Shown here in pieces: positions 1 to 11,455 of a stretch of DNA of 64,000 nt. Each line of letters begins with the position of its first letter. Positions within the stretch are counted from its first letter, which is position 1. The notes beneath the pieces are model-generated. The model searched no databases and had not been told where the DNA came from. It saw only the letters and a list, made by a program, of their open reading frames with translations. Source of the stretch: Streptomyces longwoodensis (lineage in GTDB: Bacteria; Actinomycetota; Actinomycetes; Streptomycetales; Streptomycetaceae); assembly GCF_001514125.1 (NCBI RefSeq), contig NZ_KQ948553.1, positions 186,001-250,000 of the forward strand, given 5' to 3'. The translations under genes were made by a program, and so were the position numbers.

Positions 1-95
1 CACGGCGCGCGCGTGTGCGTGCGCACCCCCGCCGTCACCCTATGCACCCGCTGTCCGGTGACTCCGCGGGCCTCCCCCCAACCGCGTCACCCGCG

Positions 96-1631
96 CTACC
101 CGCGCACCTGCCCCAGCCATTGCAGGGTGCGGTGGACCTCCGCGGCGAGCGGGTGGCCGGGGCCGCGCAGGCGTTCCACGTCGTGCAGGAGCCGGATCAG
201 CGTGTCGTGCGCGGCGCCCCGGTCGCCGACGGCGAGGAGCAGCTGGCCGATGCGGCGGCGGACGTCGTGGGCGAGTTCGGGGTCGGTGAAGACGTACTGG
301 TTCTCGTAGTACGGCAGCAGCGTGCGGTACTCGGCGAGCGCCGCCGCGGGGTCGCCGAGCTGTTCCAGGCACTGGGCCACGTCGAAGCGGAAGCGCAGCG
401 CCTGCGGGTCGGCGTGACCGGCCTCGGCGGCGCGTTCCGCGGCCAGGCGGCGCAGTTCGGGCAGCGCACGCCGGTACTGGCCGTCGTCCATGAGGGTGGC
501 CGCGTACTGCTTGCGCAGGGTGCGCACCACCGGTGAGTGCTCGCCGTGCTGTTCGGCGGCGGCCGGGAGGATCGCGCTGAGGATGTCGACGGCCTGGGTG
601 ATCCGGCCCTCCCCCAGCAGGCGCTTGACCTCGTCCACGGCGTCCGCCACGTCCGGCTTGCCGGGCGCGCCGGGCACCGGGGTCGCGGGGGCGGGCTGCG
701 GCGCGGGCGTGCGCGCGCGGTCCGGCCAGGGGGCGTGCGGGCGCAGGAAGGGACGCGTCGGGTCCAGCGGCGCCCCGGTGGGCATCCCGCGCGCGGGGAG
801 CAGCAGCGCCAGGTCCTCGTACACCTCCTGCGCCGAGGCGGGCCGGTGCTGCGGGTCCTTCGCCAGCAGCCGCAGCACCAGGTTCTCCAGGGCCTCCGGC
901 ACCTCGGGGCGCAGCCGGCGCACGGGGACCGGCGGCTCGTACAGGTGCCGGTGCAGCACGCCCAGCGCGGTGGAACCGGCGAACGGCACGTCACCGCTGA
1001 GCAGTTCGTGCAGCAGCACGCCGAGCGCGTACAGGTCGGTGTACGGGCCCACCGCGCCGCCCATGGCCTGCTCCGGCGCCATGTACGCGGGCGACCCGAT
1101 CGGCGAACCGGTGTGCGTCAGACGGGTGGTATCGCTGTCCATCACGGACGCGACGCCCAGGTCCAGGACGGTGACCGTGCCGTCCTGCTTCACCATCACG
1201 TTGCGCGGCTTGAGGTCGCGGTGCACGATCGGCACCGCGTGCACGGCGCTGAGCACCGCGCACAGCTGCGCGGCCACCGCGACCGCCCACGGCCACGGGT
1301 ACGGGTCGTGCTCGGCCAGGTGGTCGGAGAGGTCGGCGCCGTCGACGTACTGCATGACGAGGAACAGCTCCTCGCCCTCGCTGCCCGCGTCGTGCACCGT
1401 GACCAGGCCGGGGTGGTCGACCTGCGCGGTCACCCGGCACTCGCGCAGGAACCGGCGGCGCAGCTCGGCGGCCTCGGCGCCGGCCACCTTGTCGGGGCGC
1501 AGCAGCTTCACCGCGACGCGCCGGTCCAGGCGCCGGTCGTAGGCCGTCCAGACCTGGCCCATGCCGCCCTGCCCGAGGAGCGTGGCCAGTTCGTACCGGT
1601 CGCCGACGACGCGTCCGGCCGTCCCGGTCAC
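96..1631 (-). CDS. Serine/threonine protein kinase with C-terminal TPR-like region
   Basis: A 511-residue protein. The Hanks-type kinase domain spans about residues 12-270 and shows the glycine loop (LGQGGMGQVW), the VAVK lysine, the catalytic loop HRDLKPRNV, a DLG variant of the Mg-binding DFG motif, and the MAPEQ activation segment. A Pro-rich linker follows, then about 180 residues of helical, TPR-like repeats. No transmembrane segment is visible, so the kinase is probably cytoplasmic, unlike PknB with its PASTA exodomain. The GTG start overlaps the stop of the upstream membrane-protein gene (GTGA), implying coupling; that membrane protein may be its membrane anchor or sensor. The substrate is unknown. 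The kinase call is firm; TPR identity is an inference from the Ala/Leu-rich periodicity. Confidence 0.93.
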   Translation of the reverse strand: MTGTAGRVVGDRYELATLLGQGGMGQVWTAYDRRLDRRVAVKLLRPDKVAGAEAAELRRRFLRECRVTAQVDHPGLVTVHDAGSEGEELFLVMQYVDGADLSDHLAEHDPYPWPWAVAVAAQLCAVLSAVHAVPIVHRDLKPRNVMVKQDGTVTVLDLGVASVMDSDTTRLTHTGSPIGSPAYMAPEQAMGGAVGPYTDLYALGVLLHELLSGDVPFAGSTALGVLHRHLYEPPVPVRRLRPEVPEALENLVLRLLAKDPQHRPASAQEVYEDLALLLPARGMPTGAPLDPTRPFLRPHAPWPDRARTPAPQPAPATPVPGAPGKPDVADAVDEVKRLLGEGRITQAVDILSAILPAAAEQHGEHSPVVRTLRKQYAATLMDDGQYRRALPELRRLAAERAAEAGHADPQALRFRFDVAQCLEQLGDPAAALAEYRTLLPYYENQYVFTDPELAHDVRRRIGQLLLAVGDRGAAHDTLIRLLHDVERLRGPGHPLAAEVHRTLQWLGQVRG

Positions 1632-2299
1632 CGGCCGCCCTCGTGGTCACCGCCGGGCCGGCCCTCCTGCTTGCGCAGGAAGTCGCTGAGCTCGTCCAGC
1701 TCCGCGCGCACCTGGTCGATGCGGGCGGGCGCGGGGCGCTGCGGCGGCGGGACGGGGCCCGGGGCCGTGGAGCCGTGGGCGGGCGGCGGCTGGGGCACGG
1801 GCGTGTGCGGCTGGGGTATCGGGGTGTGCGGGTGGGGCACCGGGGTGGCGGGCGGCTGCTGCGGCACGTGCGTGGTCGCGTACGGCGAGACCGGCGGCGT
1901 GGGCTGGGCGTAACCGAACACCGTGGGGGCGGCGGGGCCGTGCGCGCCGGGACCCTGCGGTCCGGGGCCGAACTGCGGCCGCCGGCCCAGCTGGACGTCG
2001 ACCATCACGAAGTAGGCCGCCGCCGCGGCGCCGAGGATCAGCGCGGTCGCGAGCGCGATGTCGCTGCGCACGTCCGTCTCGGGGACCGAACCGACCACCG
2101 CCAGCGCGCCGATGGACAGCGGCAGGCTCACGTAGGCCGCCGTCCAGTCGTACCACCGGCCGCGCAGCGCGGCGACGCGGAACAGCGGCATGCACGCGAG
2201 CAGGCCGCACGACAGGAAGCCGGCGGCGGCGAACAGCACGCGCAGGGTGATGACGGTTCCCGCGCTGCGTGAGGGCGGCACCGCGCCGTGGCCGTACAT
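1628..2299 (-). CDS. Four-helix membrane protein with Pro-rich and charged C-terminus
   Basis: A 223-residue protein of unknown function. I chose the ATG at 2299 because CAGGAG lies 6-11 nt upstream; the open frame continues far upstream but only as an antisense shadow of the methylase gene. About four hydrophobic helices fill residues 10-125, followed by a Pro-rich tail (about 140-190) and a short charged helix that looks coiled-coil (IDQVRAELDELSDFLRKQEG). It overlaps the kinase gene by 4 nt. The layout suggests a membrane partner of the kinase, but no family was recognised. Confidence 0.85.
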   Translation of the reverse strand: MYGHGAVPPSRSAGTVITLRVLFAAAGFLSCGLLACMPLFRVAALRGRWYDWTAAYVSLPLSIGALAVVGSVPETDVRSDIALATALILGAAAAAYFVMVDVQLGRRPQFGPGPQGPGAHGPAAPTVFGYAQPTPPVSPYATTHVPQQPPATPVPHPHTPIPQPHTPVPQPPPAHGSTAPGPVPPPQRPAPARIDQVRAELDELSDFLRKQEGRPGGDHEGGR

Positions 2300-2460
2300 G
2301 GCTGCTCCTGAACCGGGGGTGGCTGGACGTCGACGTGAGGCCTTGAGCGTATAGGCCGACACGGACAACGGGGTCCGGGATGTACCGAACCGTTGCCGCA
2401 CTGATCGCTTCCGGTGAGGCGCGGACGGGCGCGCGGGCCTCCGCCCAGGGCTCACGCGGC

Positions 2461-4485
2461 TCAGTCCGGGGCGACCGAGCCGTCCGTGAGGCCGTCGTAC
2501 ATGCCGCGCAGCAGCTGGTCGCCGAGCCGGCCCGCCCGGCGCAGCGCGCGCTCGAACTCGTCCAGGGCGCGGAACCGGGCGCCGTAGCGCCGCTGTTCCT
2601 CCAGCGGCAGCCGGGGCAGCTGCAGGCGCCGCACGTCCAGCCGGGTGGCCGTGGAGGCGTAGCTGCTGGCCTGGCGGTGGTTGGCGGTCCCGCGCAGGAA
2701 CCCGGCGAGGAACCAGGGGTCCAGCTCGGCCGGTTCGGGGCGCAGCAGCACGAGGTTGCGTCCCAGGGCGGCGCCCGCGGTGGACCCGTCGACCACCCGC
2801 GCCACCGCGCCGCCGCCGAGAACCGGGACGACGACGTCGCCGGGCCGGGTGAGCACCGCCTCCCCGTCGCTCTCGGGGAGCGTGCCGGAGGGGGCGGTGC
2901 CGGCGAGCACGTCGTGGTCGGTGAGGACGGGTACGCGCGCGTGGCCGCCGCTGCCGCCGGTGCTCATCGTCAGGGCTCCCCCGCGCGCGAGTTCGCCGAC
3001 GGTGGTGAGCGGCCAGTGCGCGGGCCGCCCCGTGTCGGCGGGCGGCGGGGTGAGGTCGGCCGTCAGCCGCAGCGTCTCCCCCAGCCGCTCGCGCACGGCG
3101 GCGAGGGCCGCCGCGCCGTCGGCCACGGCGGGCGGGGGCAGGTGGCGGGCCGGGGCGAGGTCGACGTCGTCGTCGAGCAGGTCGATGACCGGCACGGTGC
3201 GGGCCAGGCCCGGCCGTTCCTCCAGGTCGCCGGTGCGGTCGGTGGTCCGCCAGGCGTCCAGGACGGCCTCGCGCACGGCGTCCCAGTCGGGCCCGCCGCG
3301 CCCCTCGCCGGTGAACCGTCCCGCGTCCACCAGCAGCACCCGCGGCTGCGCGGGCACCTGCTCGGGCCGGCGCAGCACCCACAGGTGCAGCGGCAGGTTG
3401 TACGGCGGTGCCGCGCCGGTCGGCAGCGCGACGACCGCGCGCAGCGCCCCCCGACGCAGCAGGTCGGCGCGGATGCGGCGGCCGGAGCGGCGGGAGGCGG
3501 AGGCGGGCGGCATCAGCAGCACGGCGGTGCCGCCCGCACGCAGCCGGGCCAGCGCGTGCTGCACCCAGGCCAGCTCGGACTCGGTGCGGGCCGGGAAGCC
3601 GTACTCCCAGCGGGCGTCGTAGGCGAGTTCGTCGTGGCCCCAGTTGCGCTCGTTGAACGGCGGGTGGCACAGCACCGCGTCGGCCCGCAGGCCGGGGTGG
3701 GCGTCGGCGCGCAGGGTGTCGCCGACGGCGGCGTGCACGGTGGCGCGGGTGCCGATGGCGAGGCGCAGGGCGGTGAGCGCGGCGAGGTCGGGCGCGCTGT
3801 CCTGGGCGTACAGCTCCTGGTCGGGGCGCGGGTCGACGGCCCGCAGCAGGGCTCCGGTGCCGCAGGCCGGGTCGAGGACGGTGCGGGCGGGTCCAGCGAG
3901 GTCGGCCATCAGGCGGGCGAGTTCGGCGGGGGTGAGCGTGTACTGGCGCGGGTTGGCGTCGAGGTGACGGCCGACCAGGAACTCGAAGGCCCGGCGCGCG
4001 CCGAGTTCGGCGGCCAGGTCGGCCACGCCGCGCAGCAGCGGCACCGAGGGCAGCAGGCGCGGGGCGGTGGGCGGCCGCAGGGCGGGCCGTTCGGCGGGCC
4101 CGGCGGGGAGCACCTGCTCCAGCGCCTCCGGCAGCAGGGCGGCGAGGCGTTCGTCGCGGCCCTTGCTGATCTCCAGCCAGACCGTGGGGCGGGCGTGGAT
4201 GAGCAGCAGGACGCAGCCGGCGTGGACGAGTCCGGTGACCGGGCCCTCCGGGTGGCCGGCGAGCTGCTGCCAGACGCGTTCGCGCAGCGGGACCTCGGCG
4301 AGCTTGCCCTGGCGGCGCAGCCAGTCCTCGACCTCGGCGAGGGCGAAGGAGGGGCTGGTCTCGCTGCCGCCCACGGGCTTGGGGAAGTCGGCGTGCCGGC
4401 GGCGCCAGTTGCTGACGGCGGCACGGCCGACGCCCGCGAGCCGTGCGATCCCGGCCGCGGTCACCTCTGTCGCGTTGTCCTGCAC
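2461..4485 (-). CDS. Solitary N-6 adenine DNA methylase with HTH and HsdS-like C-terminus
   Basis: The GTG start at 4485 gives 674 aa. An AGGGGAG run lies upstream of it, and a longer in-frame ATG at 4614 would force a perfect inverted repeat into coding sequence. An AlpA/MerR-like helix-turn-helix covers about residues 8-60. The N6_Mtase core follows, with SAM motif I (LDPACGTGALL, about 203-214) and motif IV as CHPPF (about 273-277), where the family normally has N/D-PP-Y/F. The last 170 residues resemble one target-recognition half of a type I S subunit (LPRLPLEEQRRYG). No HsdR or separate HsdS gene is nearby, so this is an orphan M-S fusion. It could be a regulatory or epigenetic methylase; the H in motif IV leaves catalysis uncertain. 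Confidence 0.85.
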   Translation of the reverse strand: MQDNATEVTAAGIARLAGVGRAAVSNWRRRHADFPKPVGGSETSPSFALAEVEDWLRRQGKLAEVPLRERVWQQLAGHPEGPVTGLVHAGCVLLLIHARPTVWLEISKGRDERLAALLPEALEQVLPAGPAERPALRPPTAPRLLPSVPLLRGVADLAAELGARRAFEFLVGRHLDANPRQYTLTPAELARLMADLAGPARTVLDPACGTGALLRAVDPRPDQELYAQDSAPDLAALTALRLAIGTRATVHAAVGDTLRADAHPGLRADAVLCHPPFNERNWGHDELAYDARWEYGFPARTESELAWVQHALARLRAGGTAVLLMPPASASRRSGRRIRADLLRRGALRAVVALPTGAAPPYNLPLHLWVLRRPEQVPAQPRVLLVDAGRFTGEGRGGPDWDAVREAVLDAWRTTDRTGDLEERPGLARTVPVIDLLDDDVDLAPARHLPPPAVADGAAALAAVRERLGETLRLTADLTPPPADTGRPAHWPLTTVGELARGGALTMSTGGSGGHARVPVLTDHDVLAGTAPSGTLPESDGEAVLTRPGDVVVPVLGGGAVARVVDGSTAGAALGRNLVLLRPEPAELDPWFLAGFLRGTANHRQASSYASTATRLDVRRLQLPRLPLEEQRRYGARFRALDEFERALRRAGRLGDQLLRGMYDGLTDGSVAPD

Positions 4486-4570
4486 CCGCCCCGCTCCCCT
4501 CGTCGCCCTGTGACGGCCGAGCATACCGACGCACACAAGACGGACCCCTTCACGCACGTGTACCGGTCCG

Positions 4571-4604
4571 GTGCTGTGAACCGTGTTGACTCGGTTCACA
4601 GCAC
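4571..4604. promoter_or_regulatory. Perfect 13-bp inverted repeat upstream of the methylase gene
   Basis: Arms GTGCTGTGAACCG (4571-4583) and CGGTTCACAGCAC (4592-4604) are exact reverse complements separated by 8 nt. It sits 86 bp upstream of the methylase GTG and 135 bp upstream of the divergent lipoprotein start. Symmetry and position fit an operator, possibly for autoregulation by the methylase's own HTH domain (inference). Confidence 0.6.
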
Positions 4605-4738
4605 ATGCTGTCATTGACCTCGCGGACGGCGCCCCGGGCGCACAGGGGACGCCCGGGGCACCCGTGTCCGCTTACGCAGCGTCCGTCTGCGCACTCGTCC
4701 CGTTCCGTCCATCAGGTCCCACACGCCAAGGAATCGCC

Positions 4739-5536
4739 ATGCGTCGCACCACACTCGCCGCCCTCTGCATCGCCGCCGCGACGGCCACCGCGCTCACCGG
4801 CTGCCAGTCGGGGTCGGACTCGTCCGACGGCGCCTCCCGGACCGGCGGCGTGAGCGCCTCGCCGGCGGCCAAGGAGAAGGAGAAGGAGAAGGAACCCTTC
4901 GCCGGGCTGACCGGCGGCCAGATCGCCGACCGGGCCCTGACCGCCACCACGGGCGCCTCGTCGCTGCGCCTGAAGGGCGACGTCCCCGACGAGGAGAGCG
5001 GCGGCACCATCACCCTGGACGTCGCCCTGGACAAGAAGGGCGAGTGCGCCGGTTCGCTGAGCATGAACGGCCAGGGCAGGGCCGACCTGATCAAGACCGG
5101 CGACACGATCTACATGAAGTACGACGAGGCGTTCCTGCGCGCCCAGAGCAAGGGCGAGTCGAAGGACACCACGGACGCCGTGGTGAACATGCTCGCCGGG
5201 AAGTGGACCAGGACGTCCGCCACCGGCAAGGACGCCATGGACATCTCCGGCTTCTGCGACCTGGACACCGTGCTCGGCGGCGCCGACGAGGGCTCCTCGG
5301 CGGCGACGCGCGGCAGGACGACCACCGTCGACGGCACGCCCGCGATCGTGCTCACCGAGCAGGACGGCAAGGACCGGTACACGGTGTACGTCGCCACCCA
5401 GGGCGAGCCGTACCTGCTGCGCATCGACAGCGCGTCCGCGGGCGACCCCGGCACGCTCGCCTTCAGCGACTACGAGAAGCCCGTCCCGGCGCAGAAGCCG
5501 AGCGGCACGATCCTCGACCTGGACGAGCTGGGCTGA
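4739..5536 (+). CDS. Secreted lipoprotein, LppX/LprG-like
   Basis: A 265-residue lipoprotein precursor. The ATG at 4739 follows an AAGGAA ribosome site. The signal peptide ends in the lipobox LTGC with Cys22 as the lipidated residue. A Ser/Gly and Lys/Glu-rich spacer follows (KEKEKEKE at about 41-48), then a roughly 210-residue beta-rich domain resembling the actinobacterial LppX_LprAFG fold (residues 50-265). Proteins of this fold bind lipids or act at the outer face of the membrane. No ligand can be inferred here. It is divergent from the methylase gene and convergent with the acetyltransferase gene. Confidence 0.85.
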   Translation: MRRTTLAALCIAAATATALTGCQSGSDSSDGASRTGGVSASPAAKEKEKEKEPFAGLTGGQIADRALTATTGASSLRLKGDVPDEESGGTITLDVALDKKGECAGSLSMNGQGRADLIKTGDTIYMKYDEAFLRAQSKGESKDTTDAVVNMLAGKWTRTSATGKDAMDISGFCDLDTVLGGADEGSSAATRGRTTTVDGTPAIVLTEQDGKDRYTVYVATQGEPYLLRIDSASAGDPGTLAFSDYEKPVPAQKPSGTILDLDELG

Positions 5537-5609
5537 CCCGCACGCCCCCGCGACCGGCGCTGCCGCACGCCGCCGCACGACCGGCCCGGCCGCACCGTCG
5601 CGGTGCCGC

Positions 5610-6353
5610 TCACAGCGGGTGCCGCATCCACACGTTGGGCTCGACGTACACGGCGTAGTCCCGCTCGGGTACGCAGTGCACGGGCACGAGCGCGCCGGGC
5701 ACCTCGACGAGGCCCTCGGTGTCGAAGGGCAGCCCGGTCCAGCGGCGCCAGTCCGCCAGCGGGGCGGCGACGGTCATGGAGACGGGGGCGATCCGCTCGA
5801 CCACGGCCCCGGCGCGGGCGTGGACCCGCAGCCACGGGTCGGCGGGCAGCCCGTCCTCCCGCACCCGGCGGGCGTACTCCTCGATGGGCGTGCGCGGTTC
5901 GAGGTGCTTGGCGTTGGGCCGCACCGGGGCGACGACCTCGGAGAAGCCGCGGGCGCGGGCGGTGTCGCGCAGCGCGCCGAGCATGCGGCCGGACAGGCCG
6001 AGCCCTTGGGCGTGCGGCGCGACGACGACCGACACGGCACTCACGGTGTCCGGGACGGTCCCGCAGCGCAGGTCGGCGAAGGCCCACAGCAGCACCTGGT
6101 CCCAGCCGCGCGCGGGCAACTCGCCCCGGCCCTCGGCGTGCAGGCGGAAAGGGACGCTGAAGGCGTGCGCCACGACCTCGCCGCGTTCGTCCTGCGCGAC
6201 CGCCACGTACTCGGGGAACTCCCGGGGGATCCGCGGGTAGTGGGCGGTGCCCACCGGGTCCTGGGTGGTGAACTCGGCCCAGGTGTCGGGCATGCCGAGC
6301 ACCGCGTCGACGAGGTCGGGGCGGTCGGCGAGGGAGGAGACGGTGACCTGCAT
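5610..6353 (-). CDS. GNAT-family N-acetyltransferase
   Basis: 247 aa, a little long for a single GNAT domain. The acetyl-CoA binding region is recognisable at about residues 105-135 (SVVVAPHAQGLGLSGRML, the Q/R-x-x-G-x-G/A loop after the beta-4 strand). The C-terminal third is unusual, ending in a conserved-looking hydrophobic segment (RDYAVYVEPNVWMRHPL). The substrate is unknown. It starts with ATG at 6353 behind a weak ribosome site. It is a single gene, convergent with the lipoprotein gene and followed upstream by another leftward gene. Confidence 0.82.
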   Translation of the reverse strand: MQVTVSSLADRPDLVDAVLGMPDTWAEFTTQDPVGTAHYPRIPREFPEYVAVAQDERGEVVAHAFSVPFRLHAEGRGELPARGWDQVLLWAFADLRCGTVPDTVSAVSVVVAPHAQGLGLSGRMLGALRDTARARGFSEVVAPVRPNAKHLEPRTPIEEYARRVREDGLPADPWLRVHARAGAVVERIAPVSMTVAAPLADWRRWTGLPFDTEGLVEVPGALVPVHCVPERDYAVYVEPNVWMRHPL

Positions 6354-6440
6354 GCGGTCACCGTAGGGACGCGGGGCCGGGGCGGGAAAGCCGTTTTCGT
6401 GGCGGTGCCCGGCGGGCTCGCCCGGGGCTGCTCGGCGGGT

Positions 6441-7166
6441 TCAGCCCGCGCGGAAGCGTTCCGGGGCCTTCGTCGGGTTGCCGCCGGTGGGGAGCTTCTG
6501 GCCGGGGCAGGTGGCGAGGACCTTCTTCATCGCGGACTTCTCCGCGGCCGTGACCCACAGGCCGTACTTCCTCTTCACCGCGACCTGCGCGGCGACGTAG
6601 GTGCAGCGGTACGCCTTGTTCGGGGGGAGCCAGGTCGCCGTGTCGCCGTCGCCCTTGGAACGGTTGGTGCTCGCGTCGACGGCCACCAGGTTCAACGGGT
6701 CGTTGGCGAGGGCGATGCGCTTGCTCGCGTCCCAGTACTTGGCGCCCTTCTGCCAGGCGTCGGAGAGGGCGACGACGTGGTCGATGTCGACCTGGCTGCG
6801 GCCGCGCCGGTAGGTGACGGACTTGCCGGAGTAGGGGTCCGACTCCAGGACGCCGTACGACACCTTGCACTGGCCGGCGGTGAACCGGACCTCCTCCAGG
6901 TCCCGCTTCAGTATGTCGTCGCGGGTGTCGCAGTCGTTGGAGTCGGTGTCCGCCCAGGCGGTGCCGAACTTCTCGCGCTCGTAACCGGTCTTGGGCGCCC
7001 TGCCCTTGACCGTCAGGGCGTCGGCCGCCGTGAGCGCGGCGCCCCCGGTCGCGGCGGGTGTACCGCCGGGTCCCGCGGTGCCGTTCCCCGCGAGGTCGTC
7101 CTTGCAGCCCGTGAGCGTGCACAGCAGCACCACGGCGATCGCCGCCCCACCCCTCAGACGCTTCAC
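6441..7166 (-). CDS. HNH endonuclease-family (DUF1524) lipoprotein
   Basis: The GTG at 7166 behind GGGAGG gives 241 aa. A signal peptide runs to lipobox LTGC (Cys21), so the protein should be exported and lipid-anchored. The DUF1524/GmrSD-type HNH core is clear: DIDHVVALSDAW (catalytic DH), RIALANDPLNLV, and a downstream N-x-x-K (TNRSKGDGDTATWLPP). Such secreted nucleases are frequent in Streptomyces and may scavenge or degrade extracellular DNA. No neighbouring inhibitor is seen. The in-frame extension upstream to 7358 has no signal sequence and was rejected. Confidence 0.88.
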   Translation of the reverse strand: MKRLRGGAAIAVVLLCTLTGCKDDLAGNGTAGPGGTPAATGGAALTAADALTVKGRAPKTGYEREKFGTAWADTDSNDCDTRDDILKRDLEEVRFTAGQCKVSYGVLESDPYSGKSVTYRRGRSQVDIDHVVALSDAWQKGAKYWDASKRIALANDPLNLVAVDASTNRSKGDGDTATWLPPNKAYRCTYVAAQVAVKRKYGLWVTAAEKSAMKKVLATCPGQKLPTGGNPTKAPERFRAG

Positions 7167-7396
7167 GCGTCCCTCCCCTTCCCACCAGTTCCCGCCTGTT
7201 TCCCGCCTGTTCCCGCCTGCCCGGCGGTGCGGTCCGCCCACCACAGGGCGGATTCCCCGGGTGACGGCCCGTACACCGTAGCCAGCGCGGGTGCGGGGCC
7301 CGTCAGGAGGTCTGGACCACATCCGCCCACAAGTGGTCGAGCCGGGCAACCCGTGCATATGGTCGAGTGAGGAGTCACCCCCGGAAGGAGCTCTGG

Positions 7397-7582
7397 ATGG
7401 GCATCTTCGACAGGTTCAAGAGCAACCGCCAGGCGCAGGACAAGGCGGGGTCCCTGTCCGACGCCGCCGAGAAGAAGGTGAACGAGAGGACGGGCGGCAA
7501 GTACGAGGGCCAGGTCGACGACGCGCAGCGCAAGGCGGAGGGCGCGCTCAACATGGACCGCGACCGGCCCGAACAGCCTTAG
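7397..7582 (+). CDS. MT0933-type small antitoxin-like protein
   Basis: 61 aa, highly charged, starting at ATG 7397 with AAGGAG at 7385-7390. The sequence (MGIFDRFKSN..., DAAEKKVNERTGGKYEGQVD, ending DRPEQP) matches the actinobacterial MT0933 antitoxin family as I recall it. The family is named from a mycobacterial toxin-antitoxin pair; Streptomyces members often stand alone, as here, with no small toxin gene alongside. It could equally be a small stress-related protein. It ends just before a strong hairpin shared with mfd. Confidence 0.8.
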   Translation: MGIFDRFKSNRQAQDKAGSLSDAAEKKVNERTGGKYEGQVDDAQRKAEGALNMDRDRPEQP

Positions 7583-7628
7583 GCCGTGTCCGGACCCCGG
7601 GCACTCCCCCGGGTCCCCGAGGGACCCC

Positions 7629-7673
7629 GGGCCCGGCAGGGCGGCGTCGAGCCGACCACCCCCTGCCGGGCCC
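7629..7673. terminator. Bidirectional hairpin terminator between the antitoxin-like gene and mfd
   Basis: A perfect 13-bp inverted repeat: GGGCCCGGCAGGG at 7629-7641 and CCCTGCCGGGCCC at 7661-7673, with a 19-nt loop. It sits between two convergent genes and has no T-tract, as is usual for GC-rich actinomycete terminators. Confidence 0.75.
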
Positions 7674-7680
7674 CCTCACG

Positions 7681-11214
<3,534 letters not shown>

Positions 11215-11346
11215 GGAGGGGCTTTCTCCAGGGGGGTGGGCAACACGACGGGCCCGACGCGTGTCACGGGCCGGGGGTCTGGGTGTCCAGCGTACGACGG
11301 TGAGCGGGCCGGTGCCGGATCCCTCCGGGCGGTGGGGAGAAGACGA

Positions 11347-11392
11347 CGGACCCGGTGCCGTGAGTCCCCCAGGACTCCCGGCACCGGGTCCG
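11347..11392. terminator. Hairpin terminator downstream of the ABC permease gene
   Basis: Outer arms of 14 bp (CGGACCCGGTGCCG at 11347-11360, reverse complement at 11379-11392) enclose a second 6-bp stem (GAGTCC/GGACTC). It lies 64 bp past the permease stop on the minus strand and upstream of mfd, isolating the two units. Confidence 0.75.
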
Positions 11393-11455
11393 TTCCCCCG
11401 TGTCCCCCGTTCCCCCGTGTCCCCCGTGCTCCGCCGCCGCGGGGGGCGGCGGTGG

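Noticed and set aside
2461..4485. Complete type I restriction-modification locus
   Set aside because: No HsdR gene and no separate HsdS gene in the vicinity; only a fused M-S-like protein.
4486..4614. Methylase start at ATG 4614
   Set aside because: It would put the 13-bp inverted repeat into the coding region and has no ribosome site; GTG 4485 is better supported.
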